A stretch of 64,000 bases of DNA, taken from positions 1 through 64,000 of the forward strand of contig NZ_QPLT01000019.1 in NCBI RefSeq assembly GCF_003666015.1, in the 5' to 3' direction. The notes under the pieces were generated by a model, which was not told the DNA's origin, made no database searches, and saw nothing but the letters and a program-made list of their open reading frames with translations. The stretch comes from Halorubrum sp. Atlit-26R. GTDB taxonomy: Archaea; Halobacteriota; Halobacteria; Halobacteriales; Haloferacaceae. The first letter of the stretch is position 1, and every line of letters begins with the position of its first letter. Shown piece by piece: positions 49,884-57,668 of this stretch. The translations under genes were made by a program, and so were the position numbers.

Positions 49884-50918
49884 CTATTCATCCTCGGTAT
49901 CTGTTGCGGCCAAAATCTCAGGATACCGGTTCCGTATCGTCATCTCGCTCACGTCCGTAGCATGAGCGATATCTGCTTGTCGGAGAGACTCATCGCACTG
50001 TTTGGCAGCCGCGTACAGTGCCCCCGCGGCGATGCCTACCGGATGTTTCCCGCTGTGTACGCCGTTTTCAACCGCGATTCCGGCGAGACGTCGTGCCTCT
50101 CGCTCTGTCGCGTCCGTACACTCCACGTCCGACGCGATCCGTCCGATGAACGAACGAGGATCTGTTGGAGGAATTTCTAACCCGAGTTCACGTGAGACGT
50201 GTCGATATGCCCGCTCAACGCGAATTTGTTCGACGCGGCTCACTGCCGAGACCTCGTCGGTAGAGCGCGGGACACCGTCCATGCGACTCGCCGCGTATAG
50301 CGCCGCAGTGGCGACGCTTTCAACGGCTCGACCCGTAACGAGCCCGTCCGCAAGTGCGCGACGATAGATGACGCCTGCTGTCTCTCGGGTGCTGTCCGGC
50401 ACGCCAAGCGCGGAAGCCATGCGATTGATCTCACCGAGTGCATGCATAAGATTCCTATCCGCAGATGAGCGTCGTCGGAAGCGCTCATCCCACCGTCGGA
50501 GGCGACGCATCTGTTGTCGCTGCTCTCCTGACAGCGCGTTCCCCTTCGCATCGGTGTTTTGCCACCCAATCATTGTTGACAACCCCTTATCGTGTAAGAG
50601 GTTCGTGCTTGCTGGTCCGACGCGGGAGTCCTGATCGCCGGTGCCGTTCGGCGTGTACAGTTTGATGTTCGTATCAAGCGTTGCGTCTGAAACGACGAGT
50701 CCACAGTCGTCACAGACCGCATCAACGTCATCATCGGCTCGACGAAGTCGCCCGTGACACTCCGGACACGTAGTCTGACTGTGCCGTTCGTCCCCATTCT
50801 CCTCCGAAACGGAGTCGGTAACAGACTGTCCGTCGCCGGTTTCGCTTGACGAGGGCGCATCAGTACCGTTTTTGCGGGAAACTGTGTCCGATCGCTCTTG
50901 GTTAGTGCGCTCGTTCAT
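49884..50918 (-). CDS. tfb: Transcription initiation factor B (TFB)
   Basis: 344 residues. N-terminal disordered ~45 residues, zinc ribbon TCPECHGRLRRADDDVDAVCDDCG (two CxxC), B-finger region (LYTPNGTGDQDSRVGPASTNLLHDKGLSTMIGWQN) and two cyclin repeats (INRMASALGVPDSTRETAGVIYRRA; VENGVHSGKHPVGIAAGALYAAAKQ), ending in a basic HTH (RQADIAHATDVSEMTIRNRYPEI). Haloarchaea carry several TFBs that direct different promoter sets. A mobile, accessory TFB may retarget transcription of plasmid genes. Confidence 0.93.
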   Translation of the reverse strand: MNERTNQERSDTVSRKNGTDAPSSSETGDGQSVTDSVSEENGDERHSQTTCPECHGRLRRADDDVDAVCDDCGLVVSDATLDTNIKLYTPNGTGDQDSRVGPASTNLLHDKGLSTMIGWQNTDAKGNALSGEQRQQMRRLRRWDERFRRRSSADRNLMHALGEINRMASALGVPDSTRETAGVIYRRALADGLVTGRAVESVATAALYAASRMDGVPRSTDEVSAVSRVEQIRVERAYRHVSRELGLEIPPTDPRSFIGRIASDVECTDATEREARRLAGIAVENGVHSGKHPVGIAAGALYAAAKQCDESLRQADIAHATDVSEMTIRNRYPEILAATDTEDE

Positions 50919-50986
50919 CACGTGTCATCACCTCTCGTGACCGGGACAGAACAGACGCGTCCCACCGTGTGTCTGGCCAGTACCGT

Positions 50987-51355
50987 TCATTGTGGGCTCT
51001 GAGCCGGCGTCGAGTCGCTGATCCTGATACCGTGCGCGGTGACTCTCGTAGCAACGGCAGATGGAACTGACCACACTGTCTCGGTGGGTACTGTCACTCC
51101 GTCGATCGCGAGACAGACGAGTTTCCCTCGTCCCCGCCGCGCCGCAACGACAAATTCAAACCGCCGTGATCGGTCGTCAGTCGCTGTCACGTGGATCGTT
51201 GAGAGCCCGTTCACACTCTCCCACGTTGTCGTGTCGACGACCCTGAGGTCGCCCGCAGGAGTGACAGCAGTCGAGCCACAGGCCGGGCAGGACCCCTCGT
51301 GTGGACTTGTCCCGAGATACCCATAATCGGTCTCACACGCAAAGCAGTGTTCCAT
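50987..51355 (-). CDS. Zinc-ribbon protein
   Basis: 122 residues. N-terminal CFAC...CPAC (residues 4-26) forms a zinc ribbon, then a beta-rich domain (TIHVTATDDRSRRFEFVVAARRGRGKLVCLAIDGVTV). Function unknown. It lies between TFB and a 46-aa zinc-finger gene on the same strand; the three may be co-transcribed. Confidence 0.62.
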   Translation of the reverse strand: MEHCFACETDYGYLGTSPHEGSCPACGSTAVTPAGDLRVVDTTTWESVNGLSTIHVTATDDRSRRFEFVVAARRGRGKLVCLAIDGVTVPTETVWSVPSAVATRVTAHGIRISDSTPAQSPQ

Positions 51356-51364
51356 GGTCTGAGA

Positions 51365-51505
51365 CTAGTATCGATCCACGATCGTCTCTGCGATGTGTGC
51401 CCGACCGGAACATGCTGGACAGGCAACTACGTCACCACCGTCTAACCCGAACACGGTCACAAATTGTTGTGAGACGTGTGCTCCGCAGTGGGCGCACTCA
51501 GGCAT
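51365..51505 (-). CDS. 46-aa CxxC-CxxC protein (DUF7563-like)
   Basis: MPECAHCGAHVSQQFVTVFG...VVACPACSGRAHIAETIVDRY. Two CxxC pairs about 24 residues apart, as in small haloarchaeal zinc-finger proteins of the DUF7563 kind. The stop is 10 bp before the start of the next zinc-ribbon gene. Length is under 50 residues, so it is easily missed. Confidence 0.55.
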   Translation of the reverse strand: MPECAHCGAHVSQQFVTVFGLDGGDVVACPACSGRAHIAETIVDRY

Positions 51506-51509
51506 CGGA

Positions 51510-52940
51510 TTACCCCAGCGAGCCCTCCATTTCGAGTTCGACGAGCCGGTTGAGCTCGACGGCGTACTCGATCGGCAGCTCCTCCGTGATGGGCTCGATG
51601 AAGCCCGAAACGATCATCTGCTTGGCGTCGTCGTCGTCGAGGCCCCGCGACTGGAGGTAGAAGATGTCCTCGTCGCCGATCTTCCCGACGGTCGCCTCGT
51701 GGGCGACGTCGACTTTCGACTCGTTGATCTCCATGTACGGCATCGTGTCCGACGTCGACTCGTTGTCGAACATCAGCGCGTCGCACTCCACGGCCGTCGA
51801 GGAGTTCTCGGCGCCGTCCGCGATGTGGACGAGCCCGCGGTAGTTGGTGCGGCCGCCGTCCTTCGCGATCGACTTCGACTCGACGGTCGACTTGGTGTCC
51901 GGCGCGTTGTGGTACACCTTCGCGCCGGTGTCGATGTCTTGGCCCTCGCCCGCGAAGGCGATGGTGATGTGGTTGTCGGAGGCGCCGCGCCCCTTCAGGA
52001 TCGTCGAGGGGTACAGCATCGTCGCCTTCGACCCCATCGACCCGGAGATCCACTCCATGCGCCCGTCCTTCTCGGCGATGGCGCGCTTCGTGTTCAGGTT
52101 GTACGTGTTTTTCGACCAGTTCTGGACGGTCGAGTACTGGACGTGGGCGTCCTCGTCGACGAAGACTTCGACACCGCCACAGTGAAGATTGAATTTCGAG
52201 TACTTCGGCGCGGAACAGCCCTCAATGTAGTGGACCTCAGATCCTTCCTCAGCGATGATGAGCGTATGCTCGAACTGGCCCATCCCCTCGGAGTTCATCC
52301 GGAAGTACGCCTGAACCGGCATCTCCACGGTGGTGTTTTCGGGGATGTAGACGAATGAGCCGCCGGACCAGATGGCACCGTGGAGCGCGGCGAACTTGTT
52401 GTCGCTCGGGGGGACGCACTTCGTCATGAAGTGCTCGCGGACGAGCTCCTCGTGCTCTTGGACGGCCTCATCCATATTACAGAAGATGACGCCCTTCTCC
52501 TCCCACCGCTCCTGCATGTTCTGGTAGACGACCTCCGATTCGTACTGCGCGCCGACACCAGAGAGCGCGTTCTTCTCGGCCTCCGGGATGCCCAGCTTGT
52601 CGAACGTGTCCTTGATGTCGTCCGGGAGTTCCGTCCAGTCGTCGACGCCGGCACGAACGTCCACGTCCGGCCGAATGTAGGGAACGATCTCGTCGACGTC
52701 GACCTCGCTCAGGTCGGGCTGTCCGGGCCAGTCGGTCGGCATCGGCATCTCTTGGAACTGTTCGAGCGCTCGCAGGCGGCGCTCCAGCATCCACTCTGGT
52801 TCGTCTTTGTCCTCCGAGATGACGCGGACCGTCTCCTCAGTGAGACCCTTCTCGGTCTGGAAGGCAGACTTCTCCTCCTTCTTGAACTCGAAACGGGCCT
52901 CGGTGTTTGTCTCTTTGAGATCGTCTTGTTTTGAACTCAT
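51510..52940 (-). CDS. sufB: SufB, Fe-S cluster scaffold protein
   Basis: 476 residues from the second of two ATGs. Beta-helix core with YFRMNSEGMGQFEHTLIIAEEGSEVHYIEGC, CSAPKYSKFNLHCGGVEVFV and ELNRLVELEMEGSLG, matching SufB closely. SufB normally works with SufC and SufD as the SufBC2D scaffold for Fe-S cluster assembly. No sufC or sufD is next to it. Its GC-rich codons differ from flanking genes, so it may be a transferred extra copy. Confidence 0.93.
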   Translation of the reverse strand: MSSKQDDLKETNTEARFEFKKEEKSAFQTEKGLTEETVRVISEDKDEPEWMLERRLRALEQFQEMPMPTDWPGQPDLSEVDVDEIVPYIRPDVDVRAGVDDWTELPDDIKDTFDKLGIPEAEKNALSGVGAQYESEVVYQNMQERWEEKGVIFCNMDEAVQEHEELVREHFMTKCVPPSDNKFAALHGAIWSGGSFVYIPENTTVEMPVQAYFRMNSEGMGQFEHTLIIAEEGSEVHYIEGCSAPKYSKFNLHCGGVEVFVDEDAHVQYSTVQNWSKNTYNLNTKRAIAEKDGRMEWISGSMGSKATMLYPSTILKGRGASDNHITIAFAGEGQDIDTGAKVYHNAPDTKSTVESKSIAKDGGRTNYRGLVHIADGAENSSTAVECDALMFDNESTSDTMPYMEINESKVDVAHEATVGKIGDEDIFYLQSRGLDDDDAKQMIVSGFIEPITEELPIEYAVELNRLVELEMEGSLG

Positions 52941-53114
52941 CAAAGTATTCTTCAGAGACTACGAATATAAGTGTGGTGCGCTGGAACACTCATTAGTAAC
53001 TTATACTGGTTTCTTTAACGAAAATGAATAACTTTGTGTGATTTAATTCGGTTTCTCTATTTGGTAGAATTTAAGATGTGGCGAGAGGGCTATTCCGTCG
53101 AGACAAGGTTACCG
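52941..53114. other. Intergenic, AT-rich
   Basis: Promoter region of sufB (TATA-like sequences around 52965-53030); no gene or repeat was seen. Confidence 0.4.
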
Positions 53115-53411
53115 TCACTCGTTAGCGAGAATGACTTGACAGCACTCGATCGCTGCTTCGATGTGGCGGTCGGCGACCACGTCGCCCGTTTCGTCAGCCG
53201 ACTCAAGCAGTGTGGCAACTTGCCGAACCCGTTTCCGTCTGGTTTGCGTGTCAAGATCATCACTGGCAGCATCGCGGGCGACGGCTTCAGCCTCTCCGAG
53301 CCATCGGTTCGTCGCTGGCGGAACTGGGCGATCTGCGGTCGCAGTTAGGTGGGTCGCTAGTGCGTCGACCGCAGCCCGCGGCTTGGTTGGGATGTCGATT
53401 TCGTCCGTCAT
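53115..53411 (-). CDS. Small helical haloarchaeal protein
   Basis: 98 residues from the ATG at 53411 (MTDEIDIPTKPRAAVDALATHLTATADRPVPPATNRWLGEAEAV). Mostly helical, acidic, with D-D-L-D-T-Q-T-R-R-K-R-V-R-Q-V-A-T-L-L-E-S pattern. Conserved small proteins of this type exist in many haloarchaea (DUF8152-like); function unknown. Confidence 0.6.
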   Translation of the reverse strand: MTDEIDIPTKPRAAVDALATHLTATADRPVPPATNRWLGEAEAVARDAASDDLDTQTRRKRVRQVATLLESADETGDVVADRHIEAAIECCQVILANE

Positions 53412-53577
53412 CGTCTGTGTATTGGCGCCCACTCTGAAGAATTGTTGCGCCAAGCCACACTCCAGATGCTTTCGGACGTCTCCAGCCGAGTGTGACCTCT
53501 TCTTAGCCTATAGTCAGGGTGTTATAGAACGGTTGGCATACCTCCCTTTGCTCTCTCGAATTGTTCACTGTAGGGGA

Positions 53578-53790
53578 TTATTCTCCGAGTTTGTCTGTTA
53601 CCGTTTTGTAGAGTCGGTCTGTCCACGCTGGGAAGACGAGAGCAGCGAGGGTTCCAACGACGACACCAGCAACAATTCCCTGTGTGATATCTTGGAGAAC
53701 TATCGTTCCGAGTGCCGCTCCGAACGTCACTCCAACGAGCATTGCGAAGACGACCCGTTCTCCCCCAGTGTCGTCGGAGTCAGCAGACAT
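53578..53790 (-). CDS. Small two-helix membrane protein
   Basis: 70 residues: a polar N terminus (MSADSDDTGGERVV), two hydrophobic helices (VFAMLVGVTFGAALGTIVL, GIVAGVVVGTLAALVF) and a basic/polar C terminus. No family. Alone between intergenic stretches. Confidence 0.55.
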   Translation of the reverse strand: MSADSDDTGGERVVFAMLVGVTFGAALGTIVLQDITQGIVAGVVVGTLAALVFPAWTDRLYKTVTDKLGE

Positions 53791-53900
53791 CTGTATCGGA
53801 TGAATTTTCGAGAGGCAGAAATAACTGGGGGCAGGTCGCGTGAGCTAAAACGGCTGTGTAGTTCACAGGAGCGGTGTATCAGGCAATTCCCACTAAACCT

Positions 53901-53982
53901 AGGGTGTCGTAGAAGATTTATCACGATATTTATTTCGTGAATTCATAGCTGAAACAGCCGATAGAATGCGCTTGCGAATGTA
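53901..53982 (+). mobile_element. AGGG-type mobile end (solo), next to HAD gene
   Basis: AGGGTGTCGTAGAAGATTTA..., then TTTATTTCGTGAATTC and CTGAAACAGCCGATAG. About 85% identical, inverted, to 56497-56576, the right end of the element at 54751-56576. The inner part (CTGAAACAGCCG) also matches the inner part of A ends. Confidence 0.65.
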
Positions 53983-54020
53983 TCAAAACCCATTTGTTGG
54001 GAGACGAATAGCCGGACGTT

Positions 54021-54677
54021 ATGACAACTACGGTGTATTTCGACCTTGATGGAACCCTTCTCGACTACACTACCCCTTTCGCAGAACTCTTCGCACAGAC
54101 ACTACCAACCACTGCCTCCGACGAGATGGTTGAAACGTATTCTGAACAGGTACTATCAGGGATTACGCAAGTAGATGAAGGCCCATACAGACGAGCGTTC
54201 GAGATGGTTCGTCAAGAGTACGACCTCAATATCAATCCAGAGACACTTGCGGCGGAGTATATCAAGAGGGAGGCCGATGCGACTCAACTGTCTCCATCAG
54301 TAAAACGACTCGTAGAGTCTGTTGCAAGCCAACATCAAACCGGTATTCTCACAAACGGAGATGGACGAATGCAGCGTCAGAAGCTCAAACAACACGCGCT
54401 CGACGAACTCGTAGATACGGTTATCGTTTCGAATGAAGTCGAGTCACGGAAGCCGAGCCAAAAAATATTTGAAGAAGCCAAGGAACGGCTTCCGGCAGAA
54501 ACATTCGTTTACATCGGAGATACGTTTGAGGAGGACATCATACCAGCACGCGAAGCAGGGTTTAAGACAGTCTATGTCGGTGAGGACAACCAACCGGACG
54601 CAGCAGTAGCCACCAGAGGAACAGAAGAACTGGCGGAGATACTTCTCCCATTAATCGAGGAGATCTCTGTAAAGTAG
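54021..54677 (+). CDS. HAD-superfamily hydrolase
   Basis: 218 residues. Motif I DLDGTLLD (about 8-15; nucleophile Asp), motif II region TGILTNGDG, Lys of motif III in SRKPSQKIF, motif IV YIGDTFEEDI. A cap domain lies between motifs I and II (about 15-85). Subclass I HAD phosphatase with a small-molecule substrate, not identifiable here. It sits where a cassette gene would be: a mobile end on the left (AGGG type) and a B end on the right (54722-54739). Confidence 0.88.
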   Translation: MTTTVYFDLDGTLLDYTTPFAELFAQTLPTTASDEMVETYSEQVLSGITQVDEGPYRRAFEMVRQEYDLNINPETLAAEYIKREADATQLSPSVKRLVESVASQHQTGILTNGDGRMQRQKLKQHALDELVDTVIVSNEVESRKPSQKIFEEAKERLPAETFVYIGDTFEEDIIPAREAGFKTVYVGEDNQPDAAVATRGTEELAEILLPLIEEISVK

Positions 54678-54688
54678 TTCTTCTGTAT

Positions 54689-54739
54689 TGACCGGAACCG
54701 GACTAAAACGTATCACTTTCTGAGGATTTCAACAGAGCC
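54689..54739 (-). mobile_element. B end of the HAD unit
   Basis: Inward from 54739: GGCTCTGTTGAAATCCTCAG, AAAGTGATACGTTTTAG, CCGGTCAATACAG. A clean B end. Its partner A tip is missing, replaced by the AGGG-type end at 53901. Confidence 0.75.
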
Positions 54740-54836
54740 ATAGTAGTGTGAGGGAGTCATAGAAGTCTTTTCACAGCTACACGGGAATCGCTCGGTACAG
54801 ACGGCCCAATTATTGACTTTACGCTGATCAGAGGTG

Positions 54837-55685
54837 CTAATCCGAAGAAGTCTCAACGTCGTATTCGTATCCGAGCTTCTCACGTAGCTGACGGAACGCA
54901 TCTAACAGTTGTTCTCTATCTTCACCAGCAGGGATCTCGACTCGTGTCGGCGGAGCAGCACTCTTCGAACCCAGAACTCGCCAGACCGTTCGACGAAGTA
55001 ACGACTCCTCGGACGCCGGCTTCCAATCAAACTGTAGGAGGTCCTCAAGAGGCAGTACGATCACCCGCGTTAGCCGTTCCAAGTCATACGACGTACTCTT
55101 CTCTCTACCGGAACAGTACAGAGAGTTCCATTTCAAATCATACGCGGTACCGTCAGCTGTCCACGAGGTAAGTCCACCAAACGGAACAATAGCTGAGCCT
55201 CGAACCTGAGTAAATGTCTCGTTCAGTTTCTCAATAACTCCCTCGTGTTCCCCTGCGTTGATTTCTCTGATATGGGCCTCATGCGGCACCGAGCGATATA
55301 GCCACGACCGGTCGGTTAGAACCGCAAATTCGACGAGGTGGAACAGACGGTCCGCCCACGCATCAGTATCACCGTCCGCGATTTCGAGTACCGACTCAAC
55401 CAACGCCCGGTCCTCAGGAAGCGACGCTCGAAATTCGTGATCCGAACCAATAAAGATACATTCTGAGTCGGGAATCTGCGTCAGCTCCCGTTGTACAGTC
55501 TCAAATTGACCGTGTCTCGGATCAACCCCCAGGTGGACAGTAGTTCCGTAGTCCATCAGAACGCGAACCGCTCGGTTCTCGACTGTCACACGGCCGAGCT
55601 CGTCCCAGTCCTTCACACCGGATAAACTCCGAGAGACGAGTAGATGTGTCGGTTCTGCGGCGTCGACGTTCTCTGTAAACTCCAT
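54837..55685 (-). CDS. Hypothetical protein of the three-gene element
   Basis: 282 residues, soluble. N-terminal part resembles an alpha/beta sensor-like domain (ENVDAAEPTHLLVSRSLSGVKDWDELGRVTVENRAVRVLMDYG). Centre: IFIGSDHEFRASLPEDRALVESVLEIADGDTDAWADRLFHLVEFAVL. The C-terminal half has YDLERLTRVIVLPLEDLLQFDWKPA. No family or catalytic motif recognised. Main cargo of the element at 54751-56576. Confidence 0.6.
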   Translation of the reverse strand: MEFTENVDAAEPTHLLVSRSLSGVKDWDELGRVTVENRAVRVLMDYGTTVHLGVDPRHGQFETVQRELTQIPDSECIFIGSDHEFRASLPEDRALVESVLEIADGDTDAWADRLFHLVEFAVLTDRSWLYRSVPHEAHIREINAGEHEGVIEKLNETFTQVRGSAIVPFGGLTSWTADGTAYDLKWNSLYCSGREKSTSYDLERLTRVIVLPLEDLLQFDWKPASEESLLRRTVWRVLGSKSAAPPTRVEIPAGEDREQLLDAFRQLREKLGYEYDVETSSD

Positions 55686-55762
55686 TGCCGTTACGTACTC
55701 GCGGGATCGTTGAACTCCTTAGTCGTAAGATGTCCTATCCGGTTGCGATCAATCTGGGCCAT

Positions 55763-55924
55763 TCAGGAAGCGCCCATCGCAGAGAGTATTGTTCCGAGAA
55801 AGGACAGACAGGCGCAACCAGCCAACACGAGAAGGGCGATAGCAGGGGCAGTAAACTCCTCTGGGTCGGTTCGGAGCAATTCGCAGCCGGCAGTGACAAG
55901 CATGCCCGCTCCACCGATCGCCAT
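55763..55924 (-). CDS. Short two-helix membrane protein
   Basis: 53 residues (MAIGGAGMLVTAGCELLRTD...FTAPAIALLVLAGCACLSFLGTILSAMGAS) with two hydrophobic segments. A TATA-like AATATAAT (about 55965-55972, minus) precedes it at a workable distance. It follows the gene order within the three-gene element. Prediction rests on hydrophobic pattern and promoter only. Confidence 0.45.
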   Translation of the reverse strand: MAIGGAGMLVTAGCELLRTDPEEFTAPAIALLVLAGCACLSFLGTILSAMGAS

Positions 55925-56030
55925 GAGCAGGGGATGCGTAGACTGCTCACTACAGATTTGGTATTATATTAGTAAAACCTCCCAATACAGATTCACCCTT
56001 GGTAGTACACCTTTGCTACTTATGTGTCTC

Positions 56031-56047
56031 TGAGTAGTAACTACTCA
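56031..56047. promoter_or_regulatory. Perfect 17-bp palindrome before an HTH gene
   Basis: TGAGTAGT-A-ACTACTCA, ending 9 bp before the ATG at 56056. It would overlap the transcription start of a short-leader mRNA, so it is a likely operator for self-repression by the HTH protein. Confidence 0.55.
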
Positions 56048-56055
56048 CGATACAG

Positions 56056-56460
56056 ATGACTTTCGAACATTCCGAGAACGGTAAACAAGTCAGTGAAAGT
56101 TGGGACACAGTGTTCAAATCGCTCTCGGTTGAGCCACGCCGTCAGCTCATTGTTTCTCTCTTGGACACCCCACCGGATCAATCGGTTCCATTACCTGAGA
56201 GTGCCGCGATGCCAAATATTCCGTTAGATCCTGAAGAGTTACGTGTTGAACTTTATCACATTCATCTGCCGATATTAGCGGAGAACGGATTCATTACTTG
56301 GGAGACAGATCCATTAGTCGCTTCTCGTGGCCCACGATTCAATGAGCTAGCGGTGGTTTTCGATGCGCTCCACTCGGAAGCAGCCAACATTCCTGATTCA
56401 TTAGTCATCGGGTGCCAGCGGCTTGAGCACGAGCGGCAGAGGAGCGTAGGTCGCGGATAG
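56056..56460 (+). CDS. HTH regulator (DUF7344-like) of the three-gene element
   Basis: 134 residues. N-terminal winged helix typical of haloarchaeal DUF7344-type domains (WDTVFKSLSVEPRRQLIVSLLDTPPDQ; RVELYHIHLPILAENGFITWETD). The start at 56056 directly follows the palindrome. It points away from the two minus-strand genes of the element and may control both directions. Confidence 0.65.
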   Translation: MTFEHSENGKQVSESWDTVFKSLSVEPRRQLIVSLLDTPPDQSVPLPESAAMPNIPLDPEELRVELYHIHLPILAENGFITWETDPLVASRGPRFNELAVVFDALHSEAANIPDSLVIGCQRLEHERQRSVGRG

Positions 56461-56628
56461 GTAGTTTCGACGTTACGTTCGCTATCTCCTGTGATCACTA
56501 CGCAAGCGCGTTCTATTGGCTGATTCGGCTGTGAATTCACGAAATAAATGTCGTGACAAATCCTCTATGACGCCCTATAGTAGTGTGAGGAGTTTGCGAT
56601 AACCACACGTTCGTACCAACCTACGGTC

Positions 56629-57066
56629 CTAGACTTCCCCGCGAAGGGTGTCATCAACGACATCAGCGAACGCAACGTTCTCACGCACCTGTTGTATCTC
56701 GACGGTGACGCGGTCCCCGACACTCGTTTTGGGAACGATCACAACGTAGCCGCGCTCGACTTTCGCGATCCCGTCACCTTGGTCACCGAGGTTCTCGATT
56801 TCAACGTCTCGCTGTTCGCCCTCCTCAACAGGCGGGCCGTCGTATTCGTGTAGCTGACCAGCGTGGTCAGCTGATTGAGTGGCCTCAGTCGTGTCGGTAG
56901 CTTCGGTATCCGACGTGGATGTCGATATAAGCGCAACACAGTATATTTTACCCTCAGAGAGTGTTCCGGTGGCTATCTCACGGTCTGGCACAGTTATCTG
57001 GTAGGTGCCATCGTCTTGCTCAACAGTCGCAGTATACAGTGTCTGGAGCGTCTCAGAAATGTCCAT
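56629..57066 (-). CDS. TRAM-domain protein
   Basis: 145 residues. A variable N-terminal half (MDISETLQTLYTATVEQDDGTYQITVPDREIATGTL) is followed by a C-terminal TRAM domain (about 85-145: REVEIENLGDQGDGIAKVERGYVVIVPKTSVGDRVTVEI type sequence). TRAM domains bind RNA, and single-TRAM proteins act as RNA chaperones in archaea. Not part of an obvious operon. Confidence 0.82.
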   Translation of the reverse strand: MDISETLQTLYTATVEQDDGTYQITVPDREIATGTLSEGKIYCVALISTSTSDTEATDTTEATQSADHAGQLHEYDGPPVEEGEQRDVEIENLGDQGDGIAKVERGYVVIVPKTSVGDRVTVEIQQVRENVAFADVVDDTLRGEV

Positions 57067-57169
57067 AAATCGCGTATTGTGTTGACCCGTGCCAGCAGAC
57101 TTGTTTCTAGCGTTTCTAGTGCTCTCAACTGATTACCGTCGGTCTGATCAAGGTTCCCGAGAGACCACG

Positions 57170-57463
57170 TCAGGACTCATTGTCGGCATCAAACACGGCC
57201 GCAAAGTCTTCGAGAAGCTCCTGTGGCGATCGCTCATCACTACGAGACGGGAGTGGGGCTTCCCAGCATTCGATCTCGAGCATGCGCGCATTCGACACTG
57301 ACTCCAGTTCGGTTGTCACATTGAAAATTCCGGTATGAAAGATCGCCAGCAGTCGCTGCTCATGAACGGTAACGTAATCGATTCCGGCCCGGTCCAAGAC
57401 TGTAGAAACGTTAGTCGGCTCAGATAACGAGACAGAGACGCTTGGAGACGGCGAGTCGGTCAT
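57170..57463 (-). CDS. Hypothetical acidic protein
   Basis: 97 residues (MTDSPSPSVSVSLSEPTNVSTVLDRAGIDYVTVHEQRLLAIFHTGIFNVTTELESVSNARML...). One small alpha/beta domain with an acidic C-terminal helix. No family recognised. Inverted repeat copy 5 lies about 150 bp upstream. Confidence 0.5.
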   Translation of the reverse strand: MTDSPSPSVSVSLSEPTNVSTVLDRAGIDYVTVHEQRLLAIFHTGIFNVTTELESVSNARMLEIECWEAPLPSRSDERSPQELLEDFAAVFDADNES

Positions 57464-57612
57464 ACCAAGTCATAGGTCAATTCTATAAATAAAACCCGAC
57501 TTGAGCAGGGTCCAGATACATCATCTGGTCAGTTGCCTTGGCCGGTCTGTCGTCTCCCAGAGAGTGCTGTGCGATAGCCCTCTCCCGGGCTTAGCTGTGA
57601 TGGTCAACGTGA

Positions 57613-57653
57613 TTAACCAACACATACCAGTAGAAGCGCCAGTTAGTTGGTTA
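57613..57653. repeat. 41-42 bp inverted repeat, copy 5
   Basis: TTAACCAAC and GTTGGTTA with total length 41 bp. It lies directly after the broken end of an orc1/cdc6 fragment (57669). Confidence 0.75.
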
Positions 57654-57668
57654 GTTTTGAGCCTATCC

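Larger units (their letters stand above)
54751..56576. mobile_element. Three-gene AGGG-type element with 11-bp target duplication
   Basis: Left tip AGGGAGTCATAGAAGTC..TTTTCAC and right tip inward AGGGCGTCATAGAGGATTTG form an imperfect inverted repeat. Flanked by an 11-bp direct repeat ATAGTAGTGTG (54740-54750 and 56577-56587). Carries three genes and no transposase. It landed exactly at the outer edge of the HAD unit's B end. Confidence 0.75.

Noticed and set aside
52424-52794. Additional minus-strand frames within sufB
   Set aside because: Out-of-frame shadows of SufB.
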